A stretch of 50,794 nt of DNA from an uncultured Phocaeicola sp. (GTDB lineage: Bacteria; Bacteroidota; Bacteroidia; Bacteroidales; Bacteroidaceae): the NCBI GenBank assembly GCA_944322395.1, contig CALUPA010000010.1, forward strand, positions 1 through 50,794. Reading direction: 5' to 3'. Positions 8,754 through 17,479 of this stretch are shown in pieces. The first letter of the stretch is position 1. Every line of letters begins with the position of its first letter. Position numbers and translations under genes: made by a program. The notes below the pieces were generated by a model, which was given only the letters and a program-made list of their open reading frames with translations, did not search any database and was not told where the DNA came from.

Positions 8754-9407
8754 CTAAAAATAAAGTTCCATGTCCAGACCTGCTATATTTAACTTTCGAT
8801 GCTTCTCGTATTGCCTGCAATAGAACGCTACTACAGCACATCTTTCCGAGATACCAATCTTAAGTCCCGGTCTATATCTTATTATGTTTACATCAGGGAA
8901 GCCATCCATACGCTGAAACAGTTCGGTAGAGAAATAAGGCTGAAGACATGTCCGCGGAATACTATAGTCCAGCTTTATTCTAGAGCGGAGCATACTCTCG
9001 GTATCACGTCCTTGCACCGTTTCCTGAAAACGTTCTCTATACGAGAGTTTCAGGTTGCCAAACTTCCACGCAGCCTGAGCCCCTACATTAAACCTATGTC
9101 GGAATCTCCACCCATCACTACCTAAATCTCTGTGATGCAACTCATATGAACCCTTCACTTCTAGAAAAGGCAGTATGGAATAATGCAATCCGATATTTGC
9201 ATTCCATCTGTCAGAACTTTGCAGATTATTCTTAGTTCTGTATTCTAACTTTGTCCTCAGACGCAAAGTCTTACTCATCTTATAATTTATACAAACAGAT
9301 GTCCACGATCTCCAATCGGCAATTTCCTGTGCCAACAAACTTGCTTCACCTAAACATGTAAGCAAAAAAAACATCAAAAACAAAACCCTACCCCTATGTG
9401 TTCTCAT
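8754..9407 (-). CDS. DUF2490 family outer-membrane beta-barrel protein
   Basis: 217 residues with a signal peptide (MRTHRGRVLFLMFFLLTCLG...LLAQ, cleavage near residue 27). The mature part has alternating-pattern strands such as LRTKLEYRTKNN, GLHYSILPFLEVKGSYELHH, FRHRFNVGAQAAWKF and LKLSYRERFQE, and ends MELYF with the C-terminal aromatic residue expected of a barrel inserted by the BAM complex. This layout fits DUF2490, a family of unknown function found in Bacteroidetes. It is driven from a TATTTTTG box at 9430-9437, back to back with the phosphatase gene promoter. Confidence 0.75.
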   Translation of the reverse strand: MRTHRGRVLFLMFFLLTCLGEASLLAQEIADWRSWTSVCINYKMSKTLRLRTKLEYRTKNNLQSSDRWNANIGLHYSILPFLEVKGSYELHHRDLGSDGWRFRHRFNVGAQAAWKFGNLKLSYRERFQETVQGRDTESMLRSRIKLDYSIPRTCLQPYFSTELFQRMDGFPDVNIIRYRPGLKIGISERCAVVAFYCRQYEKHRKLNIAGLDMELYF

Positions 9408-9429
9408 ATTTTCAGTTAATTTATAGACA

Positions 9430-9437
9430 CAAAAATA
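9430..9437 (-). promoter_or_regulatory. -7 promoter box for the DUF2490 gene
   Basis: Reads TATTTTTG on the minus strand (TAnnTTTG class), placing the start of transcription about 15-20 bases upstream of the ATG at 9407. No clear -33 box. Confidence 0.5.
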
Positions 9438-9458
9438 CTATAAATAAACGATTTTACG

Positions 9459-9466
9459 TAAGTTTG
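9459..9466 (+). promoter_or_regulatory. -7 promoter box for the HAD phosphatase gene
   Basis: TAAGTTTG, TAnnTTTG class, about 36 bases upstream of the ATG at 9502. No clear -33 box. Confidence 0.5.
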
Positions 9467-9501
9467 CAGCAACTAACGACTAAAAACAAACTACTAAAAA
9501 A

Positions 9502-10155
9502 ATGAAACTAGCAATTTTTGACCTCGACGGAACTCTGCTTGACACTATAGCAGACCTTGCCGCAGCTACAAACCATGCTCTTTCGCACTACGGACTTCCT
9601 ACACACAAAGAAGAAGAATACAAATTCTTTGTTGGTAACGGAATAGACAAGATGTTCGAACGTGCACTGCCTGAGGATAAACGCAACCAAGAATATATAA
9701 TGAAGTTACGCTCACAGTTTGTTCCATATTATGATGCTCACAACTCTGACCTTAGCCGTCCTTATAATGGAATGGTAGAACTTCTCAATGAATTGCAACA
9801 TAACAATATTGCAATAGGTGTTGCGTCTAACAAATACCAGGAAGCTGCTGTAAAACTCGTTCTTCAGTTCTTCCCAGGTATAGATTTCGCTCTGATTTTA
9901 GGACAAAGAGAAGGTGTTCCTTCAAAACCTGACCCTACAATAGTTCATGAAATCATCGCACATACAGGAATCAGTAAGGAAGAGACCGTATACATAGGCG
10001 ATTCGTGTGTAGATATGCAAACCGGCAAAAATGCCGGAGTAACAACAGTCGGCGTAAGCTGGGGATTCCGTCCTAAAGCAGAACTGGAATCATACAATCC
10101 GGATTTCATTGCCGACGATGCAGATGCCCTTCGTAAATACTTATTAAAATATTAA
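9502..10155 (+). CDS. HAD hydrolase, phosphoglycolate phosphatase-like
   Basis: Cytoplasmic phosphatase, 217 residues. Motif I is FDLDGTLLDT with nucleophile Asp7 and acid Asp9; a helical cap follows (about 15-85); motif II is VASNK; motif III Lys is in SKPDPT; motif IV is IGDSCVDMQTGKNAG. The cap type and length match Gph/PpaX-like enzymes that act on phosphoglycolate or similar small phosphates. The exact substrate is uncertain, so no symbol is given. It is a single gene, ending at a hairpin shared with the convergent glnN gene. Confidence 0.88.
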   Translation: MKLAIFDLDGTLLDTIADLAAATNHALSHYGLPTHKEEEYKFFVGNGIDKMFERALPEDKRNQEYIMKLRSQFVPYYDAHNSDLSRPYNGMVELLNELQHNNIAIGVASNKYQEAAVKLVLQFFPGIDFALILGQREGVPSKPDPTIVHEIIAHTGISKEETVYIGDSCVDMQTGKNAGVTTVGVSWGFRPKAELESYNPDFIADDADALRKYLLKY

Positions 10156-10173
10156 GCATCGAAATAGATAAAT

Positions 10174-10209
10174 AGAGCCGATACGCCATCACGGCGTACC
10201 GGCTCTTTC
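10174..10209 (+). terminator. Terminator between the HAD gene and glnN (convergent)
   Basis: Stem AGAGCCG(A)TACGCC / GGCGTA(C)CGGCTCT with loop ATCAC and a short T-run. It lies 18 bases after the phosphatase stop and before the glnN stop, so it may act for both directions, more convincingly for the plus strand. Confidence 0.75.
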
Positions 10210-10247
10210 TCTGAATTAAACAACCAATAAATAGAGAATCGTATATG

Positions 10248-12431
10248 TTATCGTATGAACAATAACTCACGATACTTAGGTAAAGTCCACATCTGATCGT
10301 CCACAATCAGTTCAAGCTTATCAATGTGGTAACGGATAAGCTCCAACATAGGAGCGATATTGTCATGATAAGCTATAGCTTTTTCGCGTTCAGAAGCAAT
10401 CTTGTTTGCCACCTTACGAGCTTCAACCATTGCATCAACATGCTCCTTAATATATGCGGTACGTTCAGAAATCTCTTTAATTATAGCAACATTACCTGCA
10501 GAAAGCTTCTCAGCTTCTTCAGCAGCAAACAGACTCTTCATCTTGAATACATTATCGATGAGCTTAGTCTGATAGCTGATAGCAACAGGTACAATATGGT
10601 TCATCACCAAATCACCCAATACACGGGCTTCAATCTGAATCTTCTTAGTATAAGTTTCCCATTTAACCTCATTGCGTGCTTCAAGTTCCTTGCGTGTCAT
10701 TACGCCTGTAGCCTCGAACATAGCCACGCTTTCAGGTTTCAGATAGTTGTCGAATATAATAGGACAGCTGGTTTCGCAATCCAATCCACGTTTGAGAGCT
10801 TCTTCTTTCCATTCGTCGCTGTAACCATTGCCGTCGAAACGGATTGGTTTACTTTCCTTGATATATTTACGCAATACCTGAAGAAGAGCAGAAACTTTAG
10901 GTTCACCTTTTTCGATAAGAGCATCAACTTCATTCTTGAAGATAACAAGCTGTTCTGCCACAGCAGTGTTCAAAGCTATCATTGCACTTGCACAGTTAGC
11001 TTCAGAACCTACAGCACGGAACTCGAATCTGTTTCCTGTAAATGCGAATGGTGAAGTACGGTTACGGTCAGTATTGTCAATAAGCAATTCCGGAATCTGA
11101 GGAATATCAAGCTTCATACCCTGCTTTCCACCGAGAGAAACCAAATCTTCATTGGCATTTTCTTCGATATGGTCAAGCACTTTGCTCAGCTGTGAACCAA
11201 GGAATGAAGAGATGATTGCAGGAGGTGCTTCGTTGGCGCCCAGACGATGAGCATTTGTTGCGCTCATGATAGAAGCTTTCAGCAATCCGTTGTGTCTGTA
11301 GACAGCCATCAGTGTATTCACTACAAAAGTCACGAAACGAAGGTTTTCTTCTGTAGTTTTTCCAGGAGCCATCAGCAATACGCCTGTATCAGTACCGAGC
11401 GACCAGTTGTTATGTTTTCCTGATCCGTTTACACCCTTGAATGGTTTTTCATGCAGAAGAACGCGGAATCCGTGAGCACGTGCCACTTTACGCATAAGCG
11501 ACATTACCAACATGTTATGGTCTACTGCCAAGTTACATTCTTCATAGATAGGAGCAAGCTCAAACTGGTTAGGAGCAACCTCATTATGACGAGTCTTGAC
11601 AGGAATACCAAGCTCAAGTGCCTGAATTTCCAAATCTTTCATAAATGCTGCCACTCTGGTAGGAATAGCTCCGAAATAGTGGTCTTCGAGCTGCTGGTTC
11701 TTGGAAGCTTCGTGGCCCATCAATGTACGTCCTGTAAGCAACAGGTCTGGACGAGCAGCATACAAACCTTCGTCAACAAGGAAATATTCCTGTTCCCATC
11801 CCAGGAAAGCTGTAACCTTCTTTACGTTAGTATCAAAATAATGACACACAGCCACTGCTGCTTTATCTACTGCACTAAGAGCCTTAAGCAATGGAGCCTT
11901 ATAGTCAAGAGACTCGCCTGTATATGCTATGAATACTGTAGGAATGCACAAAGTATCGCCTACTACGAATACCGGTGATGAAGGATCCCAAGCACTGTAT
12001 CCACGAGCTTCGAAAGTGTTACGGATACCACCGTTAGGGAAAGACGAAGCATCTGGTTCCTGCTGAACGAGAAGTTTTCCAGAGAATTCTTCCATCATTC
12101 CACCTTTGCCATCGTGTTCTACGAAAGCATCATGTTTCTCTGCTGTTCCTTCAGTAAGAGGCTGGAACCAGTGAGTATAGTGTGTAGCACCAAGTTCGCT
12201 AGCCCAACGTTTCATGCCTGCTGCAACTTCATCAGCAGTAGCTCTGTCAAGAGCTGCTCCATGATCCATTGCATCCACCAGTTTTGCATAAACTGTGCTA
12301 GGAAGATACTTGAACATCTTTTCTCTGTTAAACACATATTTTCCGAAATACTCACTCGGACGGCAGCTTGGTACGCTCACCTCCATTGGCTTTGCCTGGA
12401 AAGCCTTTTCTACTACATTAAAACGAATCAT
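10248..12431 (-). CDS. glnN: Glutamine synthetase type III
   Basis: Makes glutamine from glutamate, ammonia and ATP in the cytoplasm. 727 residues, the usual size of the GlnN family and much longer than GlnA. Visible landmarks: N-terminal segment with PSEYFGKYVFN; the GS catalytic core with FLGWEQEYFLVD, HNEVAPNQFELAPIYEE, the KPFKGVNGSGKHNNWSL segment, and TSPFAFTGNRFEFRAVGSEANCA; then the long alpha-helical C-terminal region typical of type III. It is the last gene of the minus-strand nitrogen block (porin, PII, Amt, GlnN), with a 111-base gap to amt that holds an AT-rich inverted repeat. Starts at ATG 12431. Confidence 0.97.
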   Translation of the reverse strand: MIRFNVVEKAFQAKPMEVSVPSCRPSEYFGKYVFNREKMFKYLPSTVYAKLVDAMDHGAALDRATADEVAAGMKRWASELGATHYTHWFQPLTEGTAEKHDAFVEHDGKGGMMEEFSGKLLVQQEPDASSFPNGGIRNTFEARGYSAWDPSSPVFVVGDTLCIPTVFIAYTGESLDYKAPLLKALSAVDKAAVAVCHYFDTNVKKVTAFLGWEQEYFLVDEGLYAARPDLLLTGRTLMGHEASKNQQLEDHYFGAIPTRVAAFMKDLEIQALELGIPVKTRHNEVAPNQFELAPIYEECNLAVDHNMLVMSLMRKVARAHGFRVLLHEKPFKGVNGSGKHNNWSLGTDTGVLLMAPGKTTEENLRFVTFVVNTLMAVYRHNGLLKASIMSATNAHRLGANEAPPAIISSFLGSQLSKVLDHIEENANEDLVSLGGKQGMKLDIPQIPELLIDNTDRNRTSPFAFTGNRFEFRAVGSEANCASAMIALNTAVAEQLVIFKNEVDALIEKGEPKVSALLQVLRKYIKESKPIRFDGNGYSDEWKEEALKRGLDCETSCPIIFDNYLKPESVAMFEATGVMTRKELEARNEVKWETYTKKIQIEARVLGDLVMNHIVPVAISYQTKLIDNVFKMKSLFAAEEAEKLSAGNVAIIKEISERTAYIKEHVDAMVEARKVANKIASEREKAIAYHDNIAPMLELIRYHIDKLELIVDDQMWTLPKYRELLFIR

Positions 12432-12461
12432 ATTTATTTAGTTGTTAGTTATTCAATGAAT

Positions 12462-12538
12462 AATTAATAATTAAAAAATAAAAACAAGTTGATGTCTTCA
12501 TTATTCACTATTAATTATTCATTGTTCATTATTAATTA
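12462..12538. repeat. AT-rich inverted repeat element, copy 1
   Basis: Left arm AATTAATAATTAAAAA (12462-12477) and right arm TTGTTCATTATTAATTA (12522-12538); AATTAATAAT and ATTATTAATT are complementary. Both arms recur exactly at 35258-35311. It lies in the leader of glnN. Confidence 0.5.
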
Positions 12539-12542
12539 TAAA

Positions 12543-13946
12543 TCATCTGTTATATGCTGATTCACCGTGTTCGTAAATATCCAATCCTTCTTCTTCAATA
12601 CGTTTTGAAACACGGAGACCGAATATCTTGTCAAGAGCCTTGAAGATTACAAATCCCATAAATGCAGCCCATGCACCTACTACAATAACTCCAAAAGTCT
12701 GTGCTCCGAGGAATCCCCATCCTCCACCATAGAAAAGACCGTCAGAAGTAGCGAACAAACCTGTAAGAATAGTTCCCAAAGAACCGCAAACGCCGTGTAC
12801 TGATGAAGCACCAACAGGGTCGTCAATCTTAAGTTTTGTTTCAATAAATTCTACTGCATATATCATCACAAATCCGCAAATGGCACCTATAATGGCAGCA
12901 CCCAAAGGAGAAACAAGGTCACATCCTGCTGTTACACCTACCAGACCGGCAAGAATACCGTTCAGAGTGAACGACAATGATGGTTTTCCATATTTTACCC
13001 ATGTTGTGAAAAGTGCAACTATACCACCAGCACATGCAGCAAGGTTAGTTGTAAGGAACACATGCGAGATAGCCACTCTGTCAGCTTCGCCTGATGCTGC
13101 CAACTGTGAACCCGGGTTGAAACCGAACCATCCGAACCAAAGGATAAATACACCAAGGCAGGCAAGAGTCAAACTGTGTCCCGGAATAGCCTTAGCCTTA
13201 CCATCATGACCATATTTACCTACTCGAGGACCAAGGATTGCAGCACCAACCAATGCTATCCATCCACCTACTGAGTGAACCACTGTAGAACCTGCAAAAT
13301 CATGGAATGCTATTCCAAACCAGTCGCCCATAAAAGAACCTTCAGCAGCATTGCTAAGCCATCCTCCTCCCCAAGTCCAGTGTCCTGAAACAGGATAAAT
13401 CAATACACTGATAGCTACCGTATATATAAGATACATTGAAAACTTAGTACGTTCCGCCATAGCTCCTGAAACGATAGTAGCCGAAGTGGCACAGAACACA
13501 GTCTGGAAAATAAGGAATCCCTCGATAGGCAAACCATTATTGATAATAGAATCCATAATCTCAAGATTTCCAAGATGAGGAGCTCCTACAAATCCTCCTA
13601 TACCGAACATAAGTCCGAAACCTATAATCCAGAACAGAATGGAACCCACCATAAAGTCCACAAGGTTTTTCATAAGGATATTTGCTGTATTTTTGCAACG
13701 TGCAAATCCAGCTTCAACCATTGCAAATCCTGGCTGCATGAAGAACACGAGCATTGCCGCAAGAAGCATCCACACTGTGTCAAGACCAGTAGTAGTCTGA
13801 GCCAAAGTTTCAGCCAAAGTATCAATAGATGTAGCTTCTTCTGAAATAGTATCCTGTGCCATTGCTACACCAGGAAGTACCAGTGAAAGGGATGTAACAC
13901 CCCTAAGGAATGTACTGTGCCATCCCTTTGATATAAGAGTTTTCAT
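12543..13946 (-). CDS. amt: Ammonium transporter (Amt/MEP/Rh family)
   Basis: Inner-membrane ammonium channel/transporter, about 467 residues with around eleven hydrophobic spans. A cleavable N-terminal signal (LSLVLPGVAMAQ) precedes the first span, which carries FFMQPGFAMVEAGFARCKN. Further landmarks are DFAGSTVVHSVGGW and GASSVHGVCGSLGTILTGLFA, the latter with a pore histidine. The open frame reaches a TTG at 13955, but the ATG at 13946 (MKTLISKG) is the better start. It sits directly downstream of the PII gene, the classic glnK-amt pairing in which PII blocks the channel when nitrogen is plentiful. Followed by glnN. Confidence 0.95.
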   Translation of the reverse strand: MKTLISKGWHSTFLRGVTSLSLVLPGVAMAQDTISEEATSIDTLAETLAQTTTGLDTVWMLLAAMLVFFMQPGFAMVEAGFARCKNTANILMKNLVDFMVGSILFWIIGFGLMFGIGGFVGAPHLGNLEIMDSIINNGLPIEGFLIFQTVFCATSATIVSGAMAERTKFSMYLIYTVAISVLIYPVSGHWTWGGGWLSNAAEGSFMGDWFGIAFHDFAGSTVVHSVGGWIALVGAAILGPRVGKYGHDGKAKAIPGHSLTLACLGVFILWFGWFGFNPGSQLAASGEADRVAISHVFLTTNLAACAGGIVALFTTWVKYGKPSLSFTLNGILAGLVGVTAGCDLVSPLGAAIIGAICGFVMIYAVEFIETKLKIDDPVGASSVHGVCGSLGTILTGLFATSDGLFYGGGWGFLGAQTFGVIVVGAWAAFMGFVIFKALDKIFGLRVSKRIEEEGLDIYEHGESAYNR

Positions 13947-14054
13947 AAAAATCAATTATTATTTACGCCGTCCGTACTTCCTTAAATATACGATATCAGG
14001 AAATAACGTATCGGCAGGAATGTTAATATAGAAAAGTCTGTCTCACATGTTTAA

Positions 14055-14411
14055 TCATTTCTCCTGTTCGGCATTATAAAGAGCGATATCTCCCCTTTCT
14101 CCCGTACGTATACGCACTGCATCCTCTATAGGAATCACGAATATACGGCCATCGCCTATCTCACCCGTATGAGCAGCCTGCATTATAGCCTCTACAGTCT
14201 TTTCAACATTCTTGTTTCTCACTACAATAGAAATCAGGATACGTTCAATGGAACTAGTGTCATAAACCACACCACGATAAATACGTCCCTCACGTGTTTT
14301 TCCCACACCTCTTACATCGTAATACGAAAACCATTCAATATCGGCTTCCAGAAGCGCTTCCTTAACATCGTCGAATTTAGTCCGACGAATAATAGCTTCA
14401 ATCTTTTTCAT
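14055..14411 (-). CDS. glnK: PII nitrogen signalling protein
   Basis: Small cytoplasmic trimeric signalling protein, 118 residues. N-terminal MKKIEAIIRRTKFDDVKEAL and C-terminal TGEIGDGRIFVIPIEDAVRIRTGERG match the PII family signatures. The T-loop reads RGVGKTREGRIYRGVVYDTSS, which keeps the tyrosine equivalent to the uridylylation site (YRGVVY) but differs from the enterobacterial QKGHTE stretch. It binds ATP/ADP and 2-oxoglutarate and, given the adjacent amt, probably gates the ammonium transporter. The upstream 50-base gap contains a 14-base direct repeat. glnB would also be defensible; glnK is chosen because of the amt linkage. Confidence 0.93.
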   Translation of the reverse strand: MKKIEAIIRRTKFDDVKEALLEADIEWFSYYDVRGVGKTREGRIYRGVVYDTSSIERILISIVVRNKNVEKTVEAIMQAAHTGEIGDGRIFVIPIEDAVRIRTGERGDIALYNAEQEK

Positions 14412-14424
14412 AATCTCGTCTCTT

Positions 14425-14460
14425 TATTGTATTTGTATTTTGTATGTATTGTATTTGTAT
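14425..14460. repeat. 14-base direct repeat upstream of glnK
   Basis: TATTGTATTTGTAT occurs at 14425-14438 and again at 14447-14460, 22 bases apart (about two helical turns). It lies between the porin stop and the PII start. Confidence 0.6.
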
Positions 14461-14461
14461 A

Positions 14462-15172
14462 TCAGAAGCTTATACCGGCCACAAAGTATGCTCCTTTAGT
14501 TGTAGGATTCCAAACTGCCTGTGCCCATAGCGGAAGAGAAAAACTGTCAGTCACCTTTATCTCCTTTGATGCCTGAAGGCTTATGGCCGATAGCTTGAAG
14601 CCATCTGAATATCCGTTATAAAAGTCGTTGGCCCATGGTGTGGCTCCTATTTCAGCACTCCAGTCAATGCCACCCAATGTAAACGGAGCTGAAACGGATA
14701 TATAAGAAGCATACGTATCTTTACCCTCTTCATTCGCACCTACCGTACCTGCAAAGTTTGTAAACCAGTTCACTGCCAGCGGACCAAAATCGTAACCAAG
14801 AGCAACCTCAAAAGTGTGTGCATCCTTATAGTCAGAATAGCGTGTCGGTGAAGCCGTACTAGTAAACCAATAATCGGTTACTCCTATACTGAAACCACCA
14901 TATGAATAACCTAAAGTCAAGTCAAACTCTTTGGTATCTGTGCCTTCCAACCCAACAGAACCCCAGGCTGACAATGAAAAGCCTTTATATGAAAGTCCTG
15001 CAGCAGGCTGGATACTAACACCCCCCAAATCCTGACCACGCCAAATGTAACCACTCACCAAGTCTGCACCTACAGTTGCTTCAACCTTGTCCTGAGCTTT
15101 GATAGCCGATGTTGATGCCAATACCATAACAGCAAAAAGCAACATCATTTTCTTACATTTAATCATTTTCAT
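14462..15172 (-). CDS. Putative outer-membrane porin-like protein of the nitrogen operon
   Basis: 236 residues with signal peptide MKMIKCKKMMLLFAVMVLAS...IKAQ. The mature part begins VEATVGADLVSGYIWRGQDLGG, the pattern of the TorF/Gcw_chp group of putative porins, and consists of alternating strands ending in ...AYFVAGISF with a terminal Phe, typical of barrels. It is the first gene of the nitrogen block and lies 50 bases before the PII gene, which suggests a role in letting ammonium or small nitrogen compounds across the outer membrane; this is inference from context. It is driven from a TAATTTTG box at 15289-15296 with a leader of about 110 bases. Confidence 0.75.
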   Translation of the reverse strand: MKMIKCKKMMLLFAVMVLASTSAIKAQDKVEATVGADLVSGYIWRGQDLGGVSIQPAAGLSYKGFSLSAWGSVGLEGTDTKEFDLTLGYSYGGFSIGVTDYWFTSTASPTRYSDYKDAHTFEVALGYDFGPLAVNWFTNFAGTVGANEEGKDTYASYISVSAPFTLGGIDWSAEIGATPWANDFYNGYSDGFKLSAISLQASKEIKVTDSFSLPLWAQAVWNPTTKGAYFVAGISF

Positions 15173-15288
15173 ACCTCTTTACCTTTTTAAAATTAATTCT
15201 TGTTTGATTTAAGCCAATATCCATGGAATATTACTATCTATTAGAAAGCTTTTATCATATAAATATATCTTTATGTCTTTCTTTGATG

Positions 15289-15321
15289 CAAAATTACATC
15301 TTTTTGAAAGAAAATATTCAA
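15289..15321 (-). promoter_or_regulatory. Promoter for the nitrogen operon
   Basis: Minus strand: -7 box TAATTTTG at 15289-15296 and a TTG at 15319-15321, spacing 22, slightly long. No separate nitrogen-control site could be identified. Confidence 0.5.
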
Positions 15322-15527
15322 TTTCGCTACACTTTATGCATCAGAAACAAACTAAATATCAAATCAACATAAAACAATAGGTAGCATATTCCAATTTTCC
15401 ATTTTTAACGTTGTAAAAATTACTATTTATAACATATAATAATTATCATCGAAAAAAAATCGCTTGATTTATGTCATACAACATATAAATAAGTCTATCT
15501 TTTATATACATATCACATTAAAGTTTA

Positions 15528-15535
15528 TAACTTTG
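15528..15535 (+). promoter_or_regulatory. -7 promoter box for sodB
   Basis: TAACTTTG, 28 bases before the ATG, so the leader is about 20-25 bases. No good -33 box. Confidence 0.6.
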
Positions 15536-15563
15536 CAATATAACAATTCTAAATATTTTTACT

Positions 15564-16136
15564 ATGATTCACGAAATGCCACAGCTTCCATACAGCATGG
15601 AAGCATTAGCTCCCAAAATGAGCAAAGAAACATTCGATTACCACTATGGCAAGCATCTGCAAACTTACGTAAACAACCTGAACAAGCTCATAGCCGGCAC
15701 ATCATTCGAGAACATGAGTTTGGAAGACATTATCCGCAATGCACAAGGACCTACATTCAATAATGCCGCACAAACCTGGAACCACACTTTCTTCTTCATG
15801 TCACTCACACCAAAACAGAATGATATGCCGTCCGAAATTGCCGATAAATTAAGTTCAACATTCGGTTCAGTTGAAAAATTCAAAGAAGAGTTTACAAAAT
15901 CAGCACTAGGACTGTTCGGTTCAGGATGGACATGGCTTGTGAAAGACAATGAAAATAACCTGAAAATAATGAACACTGCGAATGCCGGTAATCCTATCAC
16001 CGAAGGAATGACACCACTAATGGTAATAGATGTGTGGGAGCATGCATATTATATAGATTATAGGAATAACCGTGCAGCATTTATCGATGCAGTATGGTCG
16101 CTTATAGACTGGAATAAAGTAGCTGAAAAACTATAA
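15564..16136 (+). CDS. sodB: Superoxide dismutase, Fe/Mn family
   Basis: Cytoplasmic enzyme that dismutates superoxide; in this oxygen-sensitive group it is induced by air. 190 residues, usual length. Metal ligands are visible: His27 in FDYHYGKH, His in TWNHTFFF, and Asp/His in DVWEHAYY. The second-shell region ending in GSGWTWLV is also present. The residue pattern suits an Fe or cambialistic enzyme, but metal use cannot be fixed from sequence. Single-gene transcript, from a TAACTTTG box to a long hairpin shared with the convergent lipoprotein gene. Confidence 0.95.
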   Translation: MIHEMPQLPYSMEALAPKMSKETFDYHYGKHLQTYVNNLNKLIAGTSFENMSLEDIIRNAQGPTFNNAAQTWNHTFFFMSLTPKQNDMPSEIADKLSSTFGSVEKFKEEFTKSALGLFGSGWTWLVKDNENNLKIMNTANAGNPITEGMTPLMVIDVWEHAYYIDYRNNRAAFIDAVWSLIDWNKVAEKL

Positions 16137-16150
16137 CCAGACAAAAAATA

Positions 16151-16215
16151 AAAATGCTTTGACGTTTTGATCAAAAAGACAGTTCTTTTTATCTAAAACG
16201 ACAAAGCATTTTTTT
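16151..16215. terminator. Long bidirectional terminator between sodB and the lipoprotein gene
   Basis: Outer arms AAATGCTTTG / CAAAGCATTT, extended inwards by CGTTTT / AAAACG and further AT pairs, giving an imperfect stem of about 25 pairs. T-run on the right and A-run on the left, so it can end both convergent genes; the T-run touches the lipoprotein stop codon. Confidence 0.8.
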
Positions 16216-17044
16216 ATAACTCCTCGCTAGCTGTTTCAGCTATTTTCTTTTTAAGAAATTGAATCTTTAGATTTGCCTCTTTTTGTTCTTTTCTGATTTC
16301 CTCCATGGCAGCCAAGACCTGTGCCAGTTTACTGACTTCTACTATAGCTTTTATATCAGGCGAATACATCACCGTTCTGTAAGTTCTGTCGCCTATAAAC
16401 TCCAGTTTCAATGAACGTGCATCCTTATTTGCTATTATAAAACCTATAACTCCACCGTCTGCACCCAATTTATAGTCGGCCTTTTCTATTTTACGACCTA
16501 AATCTGTCGTGACATACATGTCTGGCGATGCAGGTGTCTGTGCAAAGGCATCAGCAGAACTAACTTTTACAGAAGTGTGATTCAACGAACCACCTGCACA
16601 ATATATTGAAGTCAATGACATTTCTCCCTTTTCACTAACACATGCCCGCAAGAAAGTTCTTCCAATGTTTTTTTCTACCACCTGCGAAGGATAGAAATAA
16701 TTACCTGTTTCCTGATATGCAGTATCTTTCTCAAGTACGAATCCCACTTTCATAGAATCCAACACCATTTGTTTCACTGTCATAACGCTGTCAAGATACC
16801 TTAACGAAGTTTGTTGTTCTTCCAGCTCTACCTGCTGCATCAGCTTTATTGCCTTCTTTCTGACATCAAAAACCTTGGGATACAAACTCCTTATACTGTC
16901 AATCTGCAATTTGGCTTCATTGTAATTGCCCGACCGGAAAGAAGTCTCTGCACGACTCAACAAATCTGAAGCCTTCTTTTCCTCCTGCCCGCATGAAGCA
17001 AGAAATAAAATCATTAATGGAACAAGAAATTTTCTGACTCTCAT
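16214..17044 (-). CDS. Lipoprotein of unknown function with coiled-coil ends
   Basis: 276 residues from ATG 17044. The signal ends LFLASCGQEEKK, a lipobox, so it is an envelope lipoprotein. Residues about 20-85 look helical and repeat-like (LLSRAETSFRSGNYNEAKLQIDSI), similar to a single TPR-type hairpin; the C-terminal tail is a charged coiled coil (MEEIRKEQKEANLKIQFLKKK). I do not recognise the middle. The frame is open to an ATG at 17074, but a TATTTTTG -7 box at 17072-17079 would put the start of transcription downstream of it, so 17044 is chosen. Confidence 0.7.
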   Translation of the reverse strand: MRVRKFLVPLMILFLASCGQEEKKASDLLSRAETSFRSGNYNEAKLQIDSIRSLYPKVFDVRKKAIKLMQQVELEEQQTSLRYLDSVMTVKQMVLDSMKVGFVLEKDTAYQETGNYFYPSQVVEKNIGRTFLRACVSEKGEMSLTSIYCAGGSLNHTSVKVSSADAFAQTPASPDMYVTTDLGRKIEKADYKLGADGGVIGFIIANKDARSLKLEFIGDRTYRTVMYSPDIKAIVEVSKLAQVLAAMEEIRKEQKEANLKIQFLKKKIAETASEEL

Positions 17045-17071
17045 ATTTCTATACATTATTGTATTATATGG

Positions 17072-17079
17072 CAAAAATA
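17072..17079 (-). promoter_or_regulatory. -7 promoter box deciding the lipoprotein start
   Basis: TATTTTTG on the minus strand. It overlaps the alternative ATG at 17074, which therefore could not be translated from this transcript. Confidence 0.55.
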
Positions 17080-17248
17080 CACAATATTACTTCAAACATA
17101 TAATTGAGGGACGAAAAAAAATAATAATTTCAGTTTTTGCAAGAAATAATACTACTCCGTGTATTTTTTCATGTAAACATTACTGCCTGATATTCAAAAG
17201 ATTAACAATACACATTAAAAAATATTCAAAAAAAGTTCCACAAATATT

Positions 17249-17278
17249 TTGCAGAATTAAAAAATAGTCATACCTTTG
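17249..17278 (+). promoter_or_regulatory. Promoter of tRNA-Lys
   Basis: -33 TTG at 17249-17251 and -7 TACCTTTG at 17271-17278, spacing 19. A textbook Bacteroidetes sigma-ABfr promoter. Confidence 0.8.
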
Positions 17279-17315
17279 CACTCGCAATCGGGAAACAACG
17301 ATAGCAAACAGGATT

Positions 17316-17388
17316 GATTCGCTAGCTCAGCAGGTAGAGCACAACACTTTTAATGTTGGGGTCTTGGGTTCGAGCCCCAAGCGGATCA
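17316..17388 (+). tRNA. tRNA-Lys, anticodon TTT
   Basis: 73 bases. Acceptor GATTCGC / GCGGATC (one G-T pair), D arm GCTC...GAGC, anticodon stem CAACA / TGTTG with loop CTTTTAA, T arm TTGGG-TTCGAGC-CCCAA, discriminator A. CCA is not encoded. It reads AAA/AAG lysine codons. Confidence 0.97.
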
Positions 17389-17395
17389 CTCAAAT

Positions 17396-17427
17396 AAAAA
17401 GCTGATAACATAGTTATCAGCTTTTTT
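17396..17427 (+). terminator. Terminator after tRNA-Lys
   Basis: Stem AAAAAGCTGATAAC / GTTATCAGCTTTTT with loop ATA, then T-run; 8 bases after the tRNA. Confidence 0.92.
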
Positions 17428-17479
17428 GCTTTTTATATCTATCTAAATCAATACAATTTCCAAAAACTAGAATAAGAGT

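Larger units (their letters stand above)
15173..15563. other. Intergenic region between divergent porin-like gene and sodB
   Basis: 391 AT-rich bases without a reading frame of interest. It holds the two divergent promoter boxes listed separately. Nothing else was recognised. Confidence 0.6.

Noticed and set aside
10326..11054. 242-codon plus-strand frame opposite glnN
   Set aside because: Antisense shadow of a well-supported gene; composition is Phe/Cys/Asn-rich with no motif.
17045..17074. Extended N-terminus of the minus-strand lipoprotein
   Set aside because: The ATG at 17074 overlaps the -7 box, so it is unlikely to be transcribed; the 17044 start gives a standard lipoprotein signal.
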